From: Oceanispirochaeta sp. M1
Lineage (GTDB): Bacteria; Spirochaetota; Spirochaetia; DSM-2461
Direction of reading: 5' to 3'
DNA length: 64,000 bases
Assembly: GCF_003346715.1 (NCBI RefSeq)
Contig: NZ_QQPQ01000023.1
Location: 28,181-92,180, forward strand
In this document: positions 24,039-32,869 of the stretch, one piece after another
Position numbering within the stretch: position 1 is the first letter of the stretch
How the letters are laid out: every line of letters begins with the position of its first letter
The notes under the pieces: model-generated
Told to the model about the DNA's origin: nothing
What the model saw: the letters and a program-made list of their open reading frames with translations, nothing else
The model's database searches: none
Position numbers and translations under genes: made by a program

Positions 24039-24818
24039 TTATATCAGTGATTCAAGACAGTTTAACCAGAATTTAGGATAATCCTCCCAGAACACAAAAT
24101 TACATCCCCAATGGGGAGCAGGATCAGACATATAAGCCAACACTCTCCCCGTTCCGAAATCACCAATTGATACAAGGGGATCACTGCTCCCCTTTACATT
24201 AGCGAGAACTGTACAGTTTTCTCTGGGAAGAGTTTTATTATATCCAAGGATAGGGGGGAAAGAATTGAAATCTATTTCATTAAAAAAATCACAACCTTCG
24301 TCAGTTAATGAAAGGGTGAACCCTTCTGTACTTTCCACAAGATCTTCGAAATCAAGACATTTTACCGGCAGAATCTCTGACAGCCTGCTTCGATTCCACC
24401 CCCCTTTACCCATCTCACCGGAAAAAGAGAGCCATCCGCCTAAAAACATCATTCTTTTTCCTGAATGAACTGCCTCAACAGTAAGACGGACTCTATCTGG
24501 AAATGTTAAGGGAGCCTTACCGAATTTCTGCCTGTCAAAAAAAATCGGTGATAATTGAAAGTTTTTTAATTCTACATCGCTGAAAATAATCACATCATAA
24601 TCTTCAAGAACTTTTTCGTATTCACCGGGAGCCATTTTATAGAACTCCCAGGTAGGAATTGAATCAACCTGGTGTTCCCCGGTAGATTCCAATGCCTCTT
24701 TCAACCATTTACCATAATTGACAATATCCAGACCCTTATGAGCATAATTAAAAGGTGTCTCTGCAAAAACAGGACCGCACATCACTGCCCAATCTCCGAA
24801 ATAACAAACTCTAGCCAT
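24039..24818 (-). CDS. Putative glutamine amidotransferase-like protein
   Basis: A 259-residue cytosolic protein resembling the putative glutamine amidotransferase family (PF07090, class I GATase fold). The recognisable block is GGWLSFSGEMGKGGWNRSRLSEILPV mid-protein, with HWGCNFVFWEDYPKFW near the end. Members are often found in sugar-catabolism clusters. Their reaction is not established. It has AAGGAG 7 bases before the ATG and is upstream of, but separately promoted from, the ABC operon. Confidence 0.75.
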   Translation of the reverse strand: MARVCYFGDWAVMCGPVFAETPFNYAHKGLDIVNYGKWLKEALESTGEHQVDSIPTWEFYKMAPGEYEKVLEDYDVIIFSDVELKNFQLSPIFFDRQKFGKAPLTFPDRVRLTVEAVHSGKRMMFLGGWLSFSGEMGKGGWNRSRLSEILPVKCLDFEDLVESTEGFTLSLTDEGCDFFNEIDFNSFPPILGYNKTLPRENCTVLANVKGSSDPLVSIGDFGTGRVLAYMSDPAPHWGCNFVFWEDYPKFWLNCLESLI

Positions 24819-24900
24819 AATATTCTCCTTAGATAGTAAAACAATTACTATCTATATTATCAGAGCTGATTCGAGTTTTTGTATTTATCATTGAGTACAA

Positions 24901-24926
24901 TTTATTTATCAGATTTATTTATCAGA
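24901..24926. repeat. 13-bp perfect tandem direct repeat upstream of AraC1
   Basis: TTTATTTATCAGA occurs twice in a row (24901-24913, 24914-24926) in the divergent region between the GATase-like gene and the AraC-type gene. A related partial copy precedes it near 24882. AraC regulators often bind direct repeats, so this may be the operator. Confidence 0.6.
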
Positions 24927-24947
24927 TCAATGAAAATATGAATTAAG

Positions 24948-25778
24948 ATGAGTTTATGTTATTCTTATATCATGACAAACAACCTGTTCCCATGTGGAAG
25001 CTGTCCTATTGAAAACATTACAGGTGTCTGGCGATTTCAGAGACCGGCCCTGCACAATAATAAAACAAGTTCTCTTCCAGGCCATCTGCTCCATTATATT
25101 ATTGATGGATCCTACACAGTAAGAATTGGATCAAAAGTATACTATCCGCAAAAAGGAAATACTCTCTATTATTATGGAGGTGAAGAAGTCATTTGGGAAG
25201 GTAATGATTCGGAGGTAGATTTTTATTCCGTTGGATTTACAGGAACAGGAATCCCTGTTCTCTCCCCTGATGAAAGAATAATAAATACAGCTGCTGGAAC
25301 GAATGAGAAATGGGATAATCTCTGGGACATTTCTAATAATGTGGATCTCAATAATGGAGCACTTTTATCCTATTCCATACTCCTAGATATTCTCGCTTCT
25401 ATTTTCTGGAATAATAAGAAACAGATCGTACAGACAAACTCAAAAAACTGGCAATCAATAGAAAATATGATACGAAGTGAAGGATTATATCATATACCTG
25501 TTGAACAGCTTTCAGAAAAAGCGGGGCTGAGCAGGTCATCCATTTACAGTTTGTGTCGAAATGAAGTCGGGTCAACTCCCAACCAGCGGCTGAAAGACAT
25601 TAGAATTGAAGAAGCTAAAGGACTATTGAAATATTCTGAAATGCGTATTGGGGAAATATCTGATTACCTGGGTTATAAAAGGATTCATGATTTTTCACGG
25701 GAGTTTAGAAAAGAATCCGGTATATCAGGAAGAGAGTACAGACAAATGGTTCAGAATCAGTGCTTCAATGAGCATTAA
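24948..25778 (+). CDS. AraC-family transcriptional regulator (AraC1)
   Basis: A 276-residue regulator. The N-terminal part is a cupin-like sensing domain (LLHYIIDGSYTVRIGSKVYYPQKGNT). The C-terminal two helix-turn-helix motifs cover about residues 180-270 (VEQLSEKAGLSRSSIYSLCRNEVG and IGEISDYLGYKRIHDFSREFRKESG). The start is uncertain: no good ribosome site precedes ATG 24948 or the ATG eight codons later (24972). It is divergent from the GATase-like gene and lies between two sugar clusters. Confidence 0.88.
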   Translation: MSLCYSYIMTNNLFPCGSCPIENITGVWRFQRPALHNNKTSSLPGHLLHYIIDGSYTVRIGSKVYYPQKGNTLYYYGGEEVIWEGNDSEVDFYSVGFTGTGIPVLSPDERIINTAAGTNEKWDNLWDISNNVDLNNGALLSYSILLDILASIFWNNKKQIVQTNSKNWQSIENMIRSEGLYHIPVEQLSEKAGLSRSSIYSLCRNEVGSTPNQRLKDIRIEEAKGLLKYSEMRIGEISDYLGYKRIHDFSREFRKESGISGREYRQMVQNQCFNEH

Positions 25779-25844
25779 TCCATGCATCACCTTTTATCAC
25801 TCTCAATTCTGATACCCATATTCCCCCCAAATCGAATTTAATTA

Positions 25845-26972
25845 TTATTCTCCCGAAAAAGACAATTGGTCCATCATATCCTTCAGCCCCTTCATTTCAT
25901 AATTTCTGAAAATCTCTCTGTCTTCATCCATCGCAGCAGGCGCCTTACCGAAGATAAGAGCTGCTTCAAATATCTCGTAGAAAACTGATGCATCCAGTTT
26001 ATGTTTCTCGGCCAATCTGAGGCTGCCGGCAATTCTGTCTTTTGCAGACAGTTTTCTTTTAAGATCCCGACCTACTCTCTCTACCGTATCCCCAAGGGAT
26101 CTATTCTGGAAACGAAACAGAAGATCATCTACATGTTTTTCAAGATCCTGAATTGTGAATACAGAGGGATATTCTCTGCTTAATGCATGAGCGCTTGTCA
26201 TCATGGCAGATCGAAGCTGATTGAAGATGGATTGGTGTTCCAATACTTCCCAGATCATCGTAATTTCAGGATATTTTTTTCTCCCCAGATAAGCTGCTGC
26301 GGAATGACCCATATTATGAATGAATAATTTCCTGTCTATATATGCCTGTATCGGACTGACCAGCTGTATATCAGCTGAAACAGGCGGAGGGTTAATGAAT
26401 CCCTCTCTGTCGAGTATAAGAGTGTTATACTCCTCAGCAAAAAGTCTTAGAGGATCTTCCCTTCGGTCTTTTTCAGTCAGAAGAGGTACCATCTTGCCTA
26501 TACTGGTTTCAATCAGACCCAGATGGCTGTTCAAAGGAAAATCCTCTCCCAGCTCTTCCCTGAAAATACCAGTGCAGATTGCAGCTGCAGCAGGAATATT
26601 TTCTGCCAGTATCAGATCCATTGGAGCATCGGCTCCCCTCTCTTCCCTTCTCATAAGCTCTTTTGCCAGTACTCTGCATACAGAGATCATACCTCTCATC
26701 CCTACAGAAGAGATCAGAAGATCAGCATCTTTCAATGCACTGAACAAAGCAGTCTCATCTGCTGCATCTATTGCTGAAAAATCCGTAATTGTAATGACTC
26801 CATCGCCCCCGGATTTTCGGATCACAATATCATATTGCTTTTTCCGGTTAAGCTGCTTAATGAGAGAACTGTTTAGATCGACGATACTGACCCTGAACCC
26901 GGCCTTCTGTAATACGGGAGTAATAAAGGATCTGCCTATACTGCCTCCCCCAAAGAGAACTGCATTCTTCAT
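25845..26972 (-). CDS. Mannitol-dehydrogenase-family polyol dehydrogenase
   Basis: A 375-residue long-chain polyol dehydrogenase like mannitol-1-phosphate 5-dehydrogenase. The NAD motif is FGGGSIGRSF (7-16). The catalytic block is KLFIHNMGHSAAAYLG, giving the family Lys/Asn/His set. It converts a ketose phosphate to a polyol phosphate or the reverse. It overlaps the PfkB gene by ATGA. The kinase and isomerase upstream suggest a pentitol or hexitol pathway, but the exact substrate cannot be read from sequence. Confidence 0.87.
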   Translation of the reverse strand: MKNAVLFGGGSIGRSFITPVLQKAGFRVSIVDLNSSLIKQLNRKKQYDIVIRKSGGDGVITITDFSAIDAADETALFSALKDADLLISSVGMRGMISVCRVLAKELMRREERGADAPMDLILAENIPAAAAICTGIFREELGEDFPLNSHLGLIETSIGKMVPLLTEKDRREDPLRLFAEEYNTLILDREGFINPPPVSADIQLVSPIQAYIDRKLFIHNMGHSAAAYLGRKKYPEITMIWEVLEHQSIFNQLRSAMMTSAHALSREYPSVFTIQDLEKHVDDLLFRFQNRSLGDTVERVGRDLKRKLSAKDRIAGSLRLAEKHKLDASVFYEIFEAALIFGKAPAAMDEDREIFRNYEMKGLKDMMDQLSFSGE

Positions 26973-28183
26973 TCTGACTCTCCTTCAGGGCTGGTGTTTA
27001 TTCCCGGTAAAGTATTTTTGATATAATCTTCTCTTATGGTACTCAATCGTTCTTCCTTCTCACCGGGATAGATCTCATTGAAACATCCTCCCATTGTATA
27101 TAGAGCAAGACCTCCGGCTGCTATTCCTTCCACTGCTGCTTTTTGGAGATCAATACTGCGGGAAGTTTCAAGTTGCCTTGCAATGGAAACCAGAACTCCT
27201 CCCATAAAATTATCCCCGCAGCCCGTAGTGTCACCCCTGTTGTCAGGATGTTTCTTCAAATCTAAATCTACAAAAGGACTAACCGGAAGGGAATATAGAG
27301 AGCAGGATTCAAAAACAGGGCTGTTTTCGGCAAAAAGCAGTACATCCTCATTTCCACGGGTAATTATGCATGCCCGGATGCCGCTTTTAATAAAAAAATC
27401 CAGGACAGATTCTAAATTGTCTTCACCTGACAGTCTCAATGCTTCTTCATAGTCACAAATCAGTAGATCAATAAAGGGATAAGCGGGTTCATCAGAGTTT
27501 CCAAGGGGCCAGGGCTTATCCGGCGCTGCAGACTCATTCTTGAAATCATAAACTGTACCGACGATATTGAGCCCGCCTCTCTCATGCACATCCCTGCAAA
27601 GTGATCCAAGAACATCATGGAGCGGAGGAACAAGGGCCGTACCACCCCAGAGAACTATATCCGAACTGAAAAAATCTTCATTCAGCAGCTCAGGATTAAA
27701 TGCTGCTGCCGCACCGAGTCTGTTTATAAATGTCCTCTCTCCTGCAGAATTGTTGTATGAGGGATCTGACAATACAGAGCTCGAGGGATGAGCGCCTTCA
27801 CTCTCAATGCCCTTATATGAGAGTGAAAACTTTTCAATAAAACTTTTCAGAAAATTAAAATCATCACTATGATTTATAACACCGTAAAAGCTGCAGTTCC
27901 AATCTTTAAGCAACTGAGCAGCATGTACCATAGGAACAATTCCGGGACCGCCCAGATTAACAGCATCAGGGACTGCCCCTGAGGTCAATTCATGGAGAAT
28001 AGAATCTTCATCCTTTCCGGCAAAGACGGCAAGATCTTCTGCAAAGACAAGATTTCCCGGTATAAGTCCTCCATCTCCCGCCTTGAGGGAGCAGTATTTT
28101 ATAAATGTATCAGAATCAAAGGAGCAGTCCCTATACAAATAGTCAAGAAGACAGCATCCGGCTCCGGAAATTCTCTTTTTCAT
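26969..28183 (-). CDS. PfkB-family carbohydrate kinase
   Basis: A 404-residue ribokinase-like kinase. The C-terminal signature DTTGCGDNFMGGV holds the catalytic Asp and the anion hole. The GG motif region near the N-terminus reads VNLGGPGIVP. It is long for the family (usually 300-340) because of inserts. ATGA overlaps link it to the isomerase upstream and the dehydrogenase downstream. It probably phosphorylates the ketose made by the isomerase, such as xylulose or fructose. Confidence 0.88.
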   Translation of the reverse strand: MKKRISGAGCCLLDYLYRDCSFDSDTFIKYCSLKAGDGGLIPGNLVFAEDLAVFAGKDEDSILHELTSGAVPDAVNLGGPGIVPMVHAAQLLKDWNCSFYGVINHSDDFNFLKSFIEKFSLSYKGIESEGAHPSSSVLSDPSYNNSAGERTFINRLGAAAAFNPELLNEDFFSSDIVLWGGTALVPPLHDVLGSLCRDVHERGGLNIVGTVYDFKNESAAPDKPWPLGNSDEPAYPFIDLLICDYEEALRLSGEDNLESVLDFFIKSGIRACIITRGNEDVLLFAENSPVFESCSLYSLPVSPFVDLDLKKHPDNRGDTTGCGDNFMGGVLVSIARQLETSRSIDLQKAAVEGIAAGGLALYTMGGCFNEIYPGEKEERLSTIREDYIKNTLPGINTSPEGESE

Positions 28184-28863
28184 AGGGTCCCGTGCTCCTG
28201 GAATTGTTTATAATCATTTACAAGAAAATGACCTATCTCTTCATCCTCTTCTATATCAGGAAAACGGCCCACATCTTCATAAAAACGGTTGTCCGAATTA
28301 TCATCATTGACCTTACTGACTTCTCCGCACAATACATCTCCGTCTTCGGCAAAGAAGCGGTGATAGACATGAGTTTCCAGACAGAGACTCTGCCCCGGAT
28401 TCAGAGAAATATACTCTCCACCATTGATTCGGTATCTTCGATCATCTATATACACATCAAAAGCCTCATCACTGAGCTGTTCATCAGATGTTGCCTTATG
28501 GAGCTGAAACATCAGTTTCCCTCCCCCCCTATTAATGATATCTTCCATCTTATTCCAGTGGAAGTGAAAGGGGGTTTCCTGGGAGTCTCCCACAATCATG
28601 ATCTTCTCGGCATAAGTTTTCCCGGGGTTGGATACACCGCCGTTGCGCTGTGTAAACATGATAAGCCCTCTCTTGGAGAAGTCAGATGATCCAAAATCTG
28701 TAATATCCCAGCCCAGCTGACAATCAAAAATACGCTGACAGTCGGACCTTGATTTTTTCCAGTCACTCTCATTCCAATATGCCCATTCGGGCAGAGACCA
28801 GGAATGATCCTCCATAAAACTGATACTCTGTGAGACAATTTGATTTATACGGCTTCGTTTCAT
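28180..28863 (-). CDS. D-lyxose isomerase-family protein
   Basis: A 227-residue cupin sugar isomerase (PF07385 type), EC 5.3.1.15-like. The metal ligands are in HFHWNKMEDIINRGGGKLMFQLH (His, His and Glu), with a fourth His in ETHVYHRFF. The family converts D-lyxose to D-xylulose and often D-mannose to D-fructose. AAGGAG lies 7 bases before the ATG. It is the first gene of the isomerase-kinase-dehydrogenase operon, divergent from an AraC gene. Confidence 0.87.
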   Translation of the reverse strand: MKRSRINQIVSQSISFMEDHSWSLPEWAYWNESDWKKSRSDCQRIFDCQLGWDITDFGSSDFSKRGLIMFTQRNGGVSNPGKTYAEKIMIVGDSQETPFHFHWNKMEDIINRGGGKLMFQLHKATSDEQLSDEAFDVYIDDRRYRINGGEYISLNPGQSLCLETHVYHRFFAEDGDVLCGEVSKVNDDNSDNRFYEDVGRFPDIEEDEEIGHFLVNDYKQFQEHGTL

Positions 28864-28963
28864 GACAGCTCCTTGACAGTATGCAATACTAAAACAATAA
28901 TATTGCTATATTAAAGTGAATGACATGCATTTTATTGCTGTTTTATAGGAATATATTGCTTAT
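28864..28963. promoter_or_regulatory. Divergent control region with three TATTGCT repeats
   Basis: TATTGCT occurs at 28901-28907, 28933-28939 and 28954-28960, all on the plus strand. Spacings of 32 and 21 bases place the copies on the same face of the helix (about three and two turns). A direct-repeat site set is typical of AraC proteins. It lies between the isomerase and AraC2. Confidence 0.6.
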
Positions 28964-29803
28964 ATGAGTTTTTTAAATGAAACAATTCATCCCAGAGGCC
29001 TCAAATATGAAGAGAAGGGGCTGAATCAGGACAATCCTGTCCGCTGCCTCAGTCATAACAGTAGGATCTCACACAATATCCGCCTCCACTATCATGACAG
29101 CCTGGAGATAAATCTTCTGAGATATATAAAGGGTAATGTACACATGGAAGAGAGAAGCTTTGCACTGTCAGATACAACACTGCTTATTATTCCACCGGGC
29201 ACTCTCCATTCGTATCAGACAAAAGGTTCCGATCATGAATCTTCCCTCTTTAAGGTCTGGCATTTAAATCCTGAGTTTTTTAAGTATCTGGATACAGAGA
29301 TGATAAATCAGCTGATTCGGGGGATAAAGGGAGTGATAATCTCCGGAGATGCAGAAGAAAAACTGATAGAGGTTCTGAATATTCTTGAAAAAGGGAACAT
29401 CCTTGAACAGAATGCGGCGATGCTCAGACTATTCACACTGGTTCCTGAAATAATGACAGAAGAGAGGATAAAATCTCAAAGAGACGATTTCCTCCATAAA
29501 ACCATCAGCTTTCTTGAACAGAATTATCACAGACCACTCTCTCTTGACGAGACTGCAGCCCATCTGAATCTTAGTAAATATCATTTCAGCAGGAAATTTC
29601 AGCAGCGGGCCAAATCATTATTTTCAACCTATCTGACGACACTCCGTCTGGAGAAGAGTCTCATTTATCTGCATGAAGGAAGGAGTGTGGAGACAGCAGC
29701 CTATGAATCCGGCTTTGAAGACCCGTCCTACTATATCAGTAAATTCAGGAATTTTTACGGTATTACACCGGGCCGATATAAAAGGGAACTGAATACTGAC
29801 TAG
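28964..29803 (+). CDS. AraC-family transcriptional regulator (AraC2)
   Basis: A 279-residue regulator. The N-terminal cupin (LHYHDSLEINLLRYIKGNVHM ... LLIIPPGTLHSYQTKG) binds the effector. The two C-terminal HTH motifs are LSLDETAAHLNLSKYHFSRKFQQRA and VETAAYESGFEDPSYYISKFRNFYG. It is divergent from the lyxose-isomerase operon, its probable target. Its TAG stop (29801-29803) overlaps that of the convergent HEAT gene in the palindrome CTAG. No close ribosome site is seen before the ATG. Confidence 0.9.
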   Translation: MSFLNETIHPRGLKYEEKGLNQDNPVRCLSHNSRISHNIRLHYHDSLEINLLRYIKGNVHMEERSFALSDTTLLIIPPGTLHSYQTKGSDHESSLFKVWHLNPEFFKYLDTEMINQLIRGIKGVIISGDAEEKLIEVLNILEKGNILEQNAAMLRLFTLVPEIMTEERIKSQRDDFLHKTISFLEQNYHRPLSLDETAAHLNLSKYHFSRKFQQRAKSLFSTYLTTLRLEKSLIYLHEGRSVETAAYESGFEDPSYYISKFRNFYGITPGRYKRELNTD

Positions 29804-31305
29804 AAGCTTTCCAGGGCAGCCTTAGCTTCCCGGCGGACATTTACCGCCTCTTTTTCATTATCCATTGCCCGAACAGCATCCTTCAGGGATACAATCTTGT
29901 TCAACTTGACTCCGCGGATTCCATAGATTTTAAGAATAAAGTCATTATGAGCCATCATCTCTACATAGAAAGGTTTCAGACTGTCCCACTCACTGTTGCT
30001 TAGAGTCTTACAGAAAGGTCCCAGTTCATTATCCTTATCCAAAGACCATTTAGGTCTCAAAACCTTCTCCAGACTATCTATAGAGCCGTTGATCTTATAT
30101 TCCATCATCATATCAAGAGCCTTCTGCCTGAGGTCAAAAGCGACCCGCACTCCCTCAAACTGCTCCAGAATAAACTTGTCTGCAACTTCTCCGCCTATCT
30201 CGGCAAGTGCTTTCATCGATGCATATCGTACATGTCTTACCGGATCTTTTCTGACCTTATACTGCAGGATGCTCACCGCATCCGAAGTCTTCCGTTCTCC
30301 AAGTCCCTGGGCAGCAGCAACACGTATTCTCCAGAATGCATCGCGCAGTGCTGTAATAAGGATTGTTTCCACCTCGGGATTCTCATATTTTGTGATTCCC
30401 AGAAGAATATAGGAACGCAGCAGACTGTCTTCCGAATTTGAATACATGGTCTTTAAGAGTTTCAGTCCATCTTCATGCTGAAGCATACCGATTGATATTG
30501 CTGCATTCTGTCTCTGCGCCGACGAAGCATCTTCATCCTGAAGGAGATCCTCAAGAAAAACTTGAGCATCTTTATAATCCAGCTCACCCAGAACAGCGAT
30601 TGCCGTTGCTGAAAAATCAGAATATTCGGCATCACCTGAATACTCATCAACAAGATCCATTATCTCTGCGACCCGGGAGCCATCCTTCAGCCGGCCGATA
30701 CCTCTGAGGGCTGAAGAAGCAATTGATTTATTATTATCCTCTAAAAGAGAATAAAAAAGATCACCCGCCACCTCTGATTCAATTGTCCCCAGATAGCTTA
30801 TTGCCGACAGAAGGAGTTTATTTGAATATTCGTAATCATCGAGATGATTGCGAAGCAGCTCCAGGGCAGGAGCCTCTGCAATAGAAATTTCCATCTCATT
30901 AAAAAAATCATAAATTGCCCGGTTTATCTCGGTATTGGAATTTGTACTTAAAAGCTGAAGAAGATCATCATTGAAGGTCAGATCTTTCTGGGTGCGTATG
31001 GTGCTGAGTACATCCTGCACCTCAGTATCAATACCATAGAGGATGACATCCCGCTTTTCCTTGTTCAGGGACTCAATTTTTTCTTCTTCCGCCTTTTTAT
31101 CCTCGGCGGCTTTCTTTGCTGCATCTGCATCTGCTTCGGATTCTGCTTTAGAATCGTCTTCAAAGGCAGAGTCATCAACTGCGGGTTTTACCGGCTCTGC
31201 TGCAGTTCCTGTAGCAGTCTCGCTCCCCGCAGCTTCACCTGCAGTTTCCTGAGCTGTGAGCGGCTGTATCAGCAGTGCTATGAGAAAAAGAAAAAAGAAT
31301 CTCAT
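29800..31305 (-). CDS. Exported HEAT-repeat protein
   Basis: A 501-residue protein. A signal peptide (MRFFFLFLIALLIQPLTAQ) is followed by an acidic, Ala/Glu-rich stretch (residues 20-80) and then a solenoid of HEAT repeats (for example SSALRGIGRLKDGSRVAEIMDLV, AAAQGLGERKTSDAVSILQ, ASMKALAEIGGEVADKFIL). It is probably periplasmic or anchored. It is the last gene of the murJ operon, with one base between it and murJ. HEAT solenoids usually mediate protein contacts; no catalytic residues are seen. Confidence 0.85.
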   Translation of the reverse strand: MRFFFLFLIALLIQPLTAQETAGEAAGSETATGTAAEPVKPAVDDSAFEDDSKAESEADADAAKKAAEDKKAEEEKIESLNKEKRDVILYGIDTEVQDVLSTIRTQKDLTFNDDLLQLLSTNSNTEINRAIYDFFNEMEISIAEAPALELLRNHLDDYEYSNKLLLSAISYLGTIESEVAGDLFYSLLEDNNKSIASSALRGIGRLKDGSRVAEIMDLVDEYSGDAEYSDFSATAIAVLGELDYKDAQVFLEDLLQDEDASSAQRQNAAISIGMLQHEDGLKLLKTMYSNSEDSLLRSYILLGITKYENPEVETILITALRDAFWRIRVAAAQGLGERKTSDAVSILQYKVRKDPVRHVRYASMKALAEIGGEVADKFILEQFEGVRVAFDLRQKALDMMMEYKINGSIDSLEKVLRPKWSLDKDNELGPFCKTLSNSEWDSLKPFYVEMMAHNDFILKIYGIRGVKLNKIVSLKDAVRAMDNEKEAVNVRREAKAALESF

Positions 31306-31306
31306 G

Positions 31307-32866
31307 TTATTTACTCCCTCTTCTCTTAAGAATCGTCATCACATCCAGTTTCATTAAACTGTAAAAGAAAAAGAGTACACCAAGAGAGATAATTCCCTCA
31401 ATTGCAAGAAAGCCGAAGTTTTTCCAGCCGCTTCCCTCATAAAACATAGAAACAGAAATAAAATGTTTCATAAACAGAGCAGCCGCGACCATGGGAATCT
31501 GAGCTGCAAAAACCTTAAAAGTCTGTTTACCAAGGTATCCGAAATCCAGTGTAATATTCTCTCTAAAACTTCCTGTTGCCATCATAAGGGCACCAAAGAC
31601 GAAAGCTATGGAATTAGCCCACGCCAGAGAAACAACACCCTTACCCATTCTGATAAAAAGAAGAGAGAGGATTATATCCAGCAGAACAGTTACCAGGGCG
31701 GTTTTCAAAGGAAATTTGAAATTTCCCCTTGAGTAGAAAGATCTTTGAAATAAATTATATGAACCGACAAAAAACATTCCGGGAGCATAGGCAAATAATA
31801 CCTGTGCGGCCAGATGAGAATTTGCCGCATCATATTCACCTCTCTGCAGGGCTGTGGAGATCAGTTCAGGTCCGAATATCATTAGAAGAATTGATGAGGG
31901 AACAAGGAGTACCGAGAGCATATGAATGCCCTGCTGCAAAGTAGATGCCATGCCTTTATGGTTACCTTCTCCAGCCTGACGGCTCATTTTTGGAAAAAGA
32001 ACAGTAGCAATGGAGGCACTGAAGATTCCAAAGGGAAGCTGCCAGAATACAATGGCATTACTTAGAGCCGTAGTAGAACCCTCATCAAGTCCGGTGGCCA
32101 GAAACACTGCAATCATCTGATTCACAGTGAAAATTGAAGATGTCACAAGCACGGGAAGCCATTGTTTCATAACCCGCCTGAAGGATTCATCCTTAAAATG
32201 GAGGCGGGGAATAAGAGAATAGCCCAGTTTATGAAACTTGGGATACTGCCAGATAATCTGAGCAACTCCGCCCCCCAGTACACCTATCACCATAGAAAAT
32301 ATACCAAGGGAATCATGCCAGATAACAATTGATGAAATCACTGAGATGGAAAACAGGAGAGGAGACAGTGCGGGAATAAGAAAATGATTATGTGAGTTCA
32401 GCACAGCCATCAGAACAGCAGAGACACTGATCAGCAGAATATAATGAAATATCCAGCGAAATAAACGTACCGCCATCTCCAGCTTCCAGGGCTCTGGAAA
32501 ACGTATAAATATTTTAAGAATTATTTCCGGAAAAAAGACACATACCAAAGACAATGGAATCAGTATAAGCAGCTGCAGCCCCAGAATACTACGGCTCAGA
32601 TTCCTCGAGGCCGGTCCTTTCGGATCCGCCACAATCTGCTTGGAGAGTTCTGGAATAAAAGCCGATGAAAGTGCTCCTTCGGCTAATAGTTTTCTGAAGT
32701 TGTTGGGGATATTGAATACTGCATTGAGAATATCAGCTTCACCGCTTGCCCCGAAATACATGCTGATCAGTGCAATACGGACGAAACCCAGGATTCTGGA
32801 ACCCAGGGTTCCGGCCATAACTGCCAATGTGGAGAGCATGCTCTGCCGTCGTGTTGTCTCTTTCAA
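31307..32866 (-). CDS. murJ: Lipid II flippase MurJ
   Basis: A 519-residue MOP-superfamily membrane protein with about 14 segments, flipping lipid II for peptidoglycan synthesis. Typical N-terminal block: STLAVMAGTLGSRILGFVR. Then FNIPNNFRKLLAEGALSSAFIPEL, the MurJ/MviN hallmark. GEYDAANSHLAAQVL is also familiar. It lies between tgt and the HEAT gene; uppS for the lipid carrier is also in this window. Confidence 0.95.
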   Translation of the reverse strand: MKETTRRQSMLSTLAVMAGTLGSRILGFVRIALISMYFGASGEADILNAVFNIPNNFRKLLAEGALSSAFIPELSKQIVADPKGPASRNLSRSILGLQLLILIPLSLVCVFFPEIILKIFIRFPEPWKLEMAVRLFRWIFHYILLISVSAVLMAVLNSHNHFLIPALSPLLFSISVISSIVIWHDSLGIFSMVIGVLGGGVAQIIWQYPKFHKLGYSLIPRLHFKDESFRRVMKQWLPVLVTSSIFTVNQMIAVFLATGLDEGSTTALSNAIVFWQLPFGIFSASIATVLFPKMSRQAGEGNHKGMASTLQQGIHMLSVLLVPSSILLMIFGPELISTALQRGEYDAANSHLAAQVLFAYAPGMFFVGSYNLFQRSFYSRGNFKFPLKTALVTVLLDIILSLLFIRMGKGVVSLAWANSIAFVFGALMMATGSFRENITLDFGYLGKQTFKVFAAQIPMVAAALFMKHFISVSMFYEGSGWKNFGFLAIEGIISLGVLFFFYSLMKLDVMTILKRRGSK

Positions 32867-32869
32867 GTG

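Noticed and set aside
24357..24818. GATase-like gene as ThuA
   Set aside because: The sequence blocks fit the PF07090-type family better than ThuA; no ThuA motif was seen.
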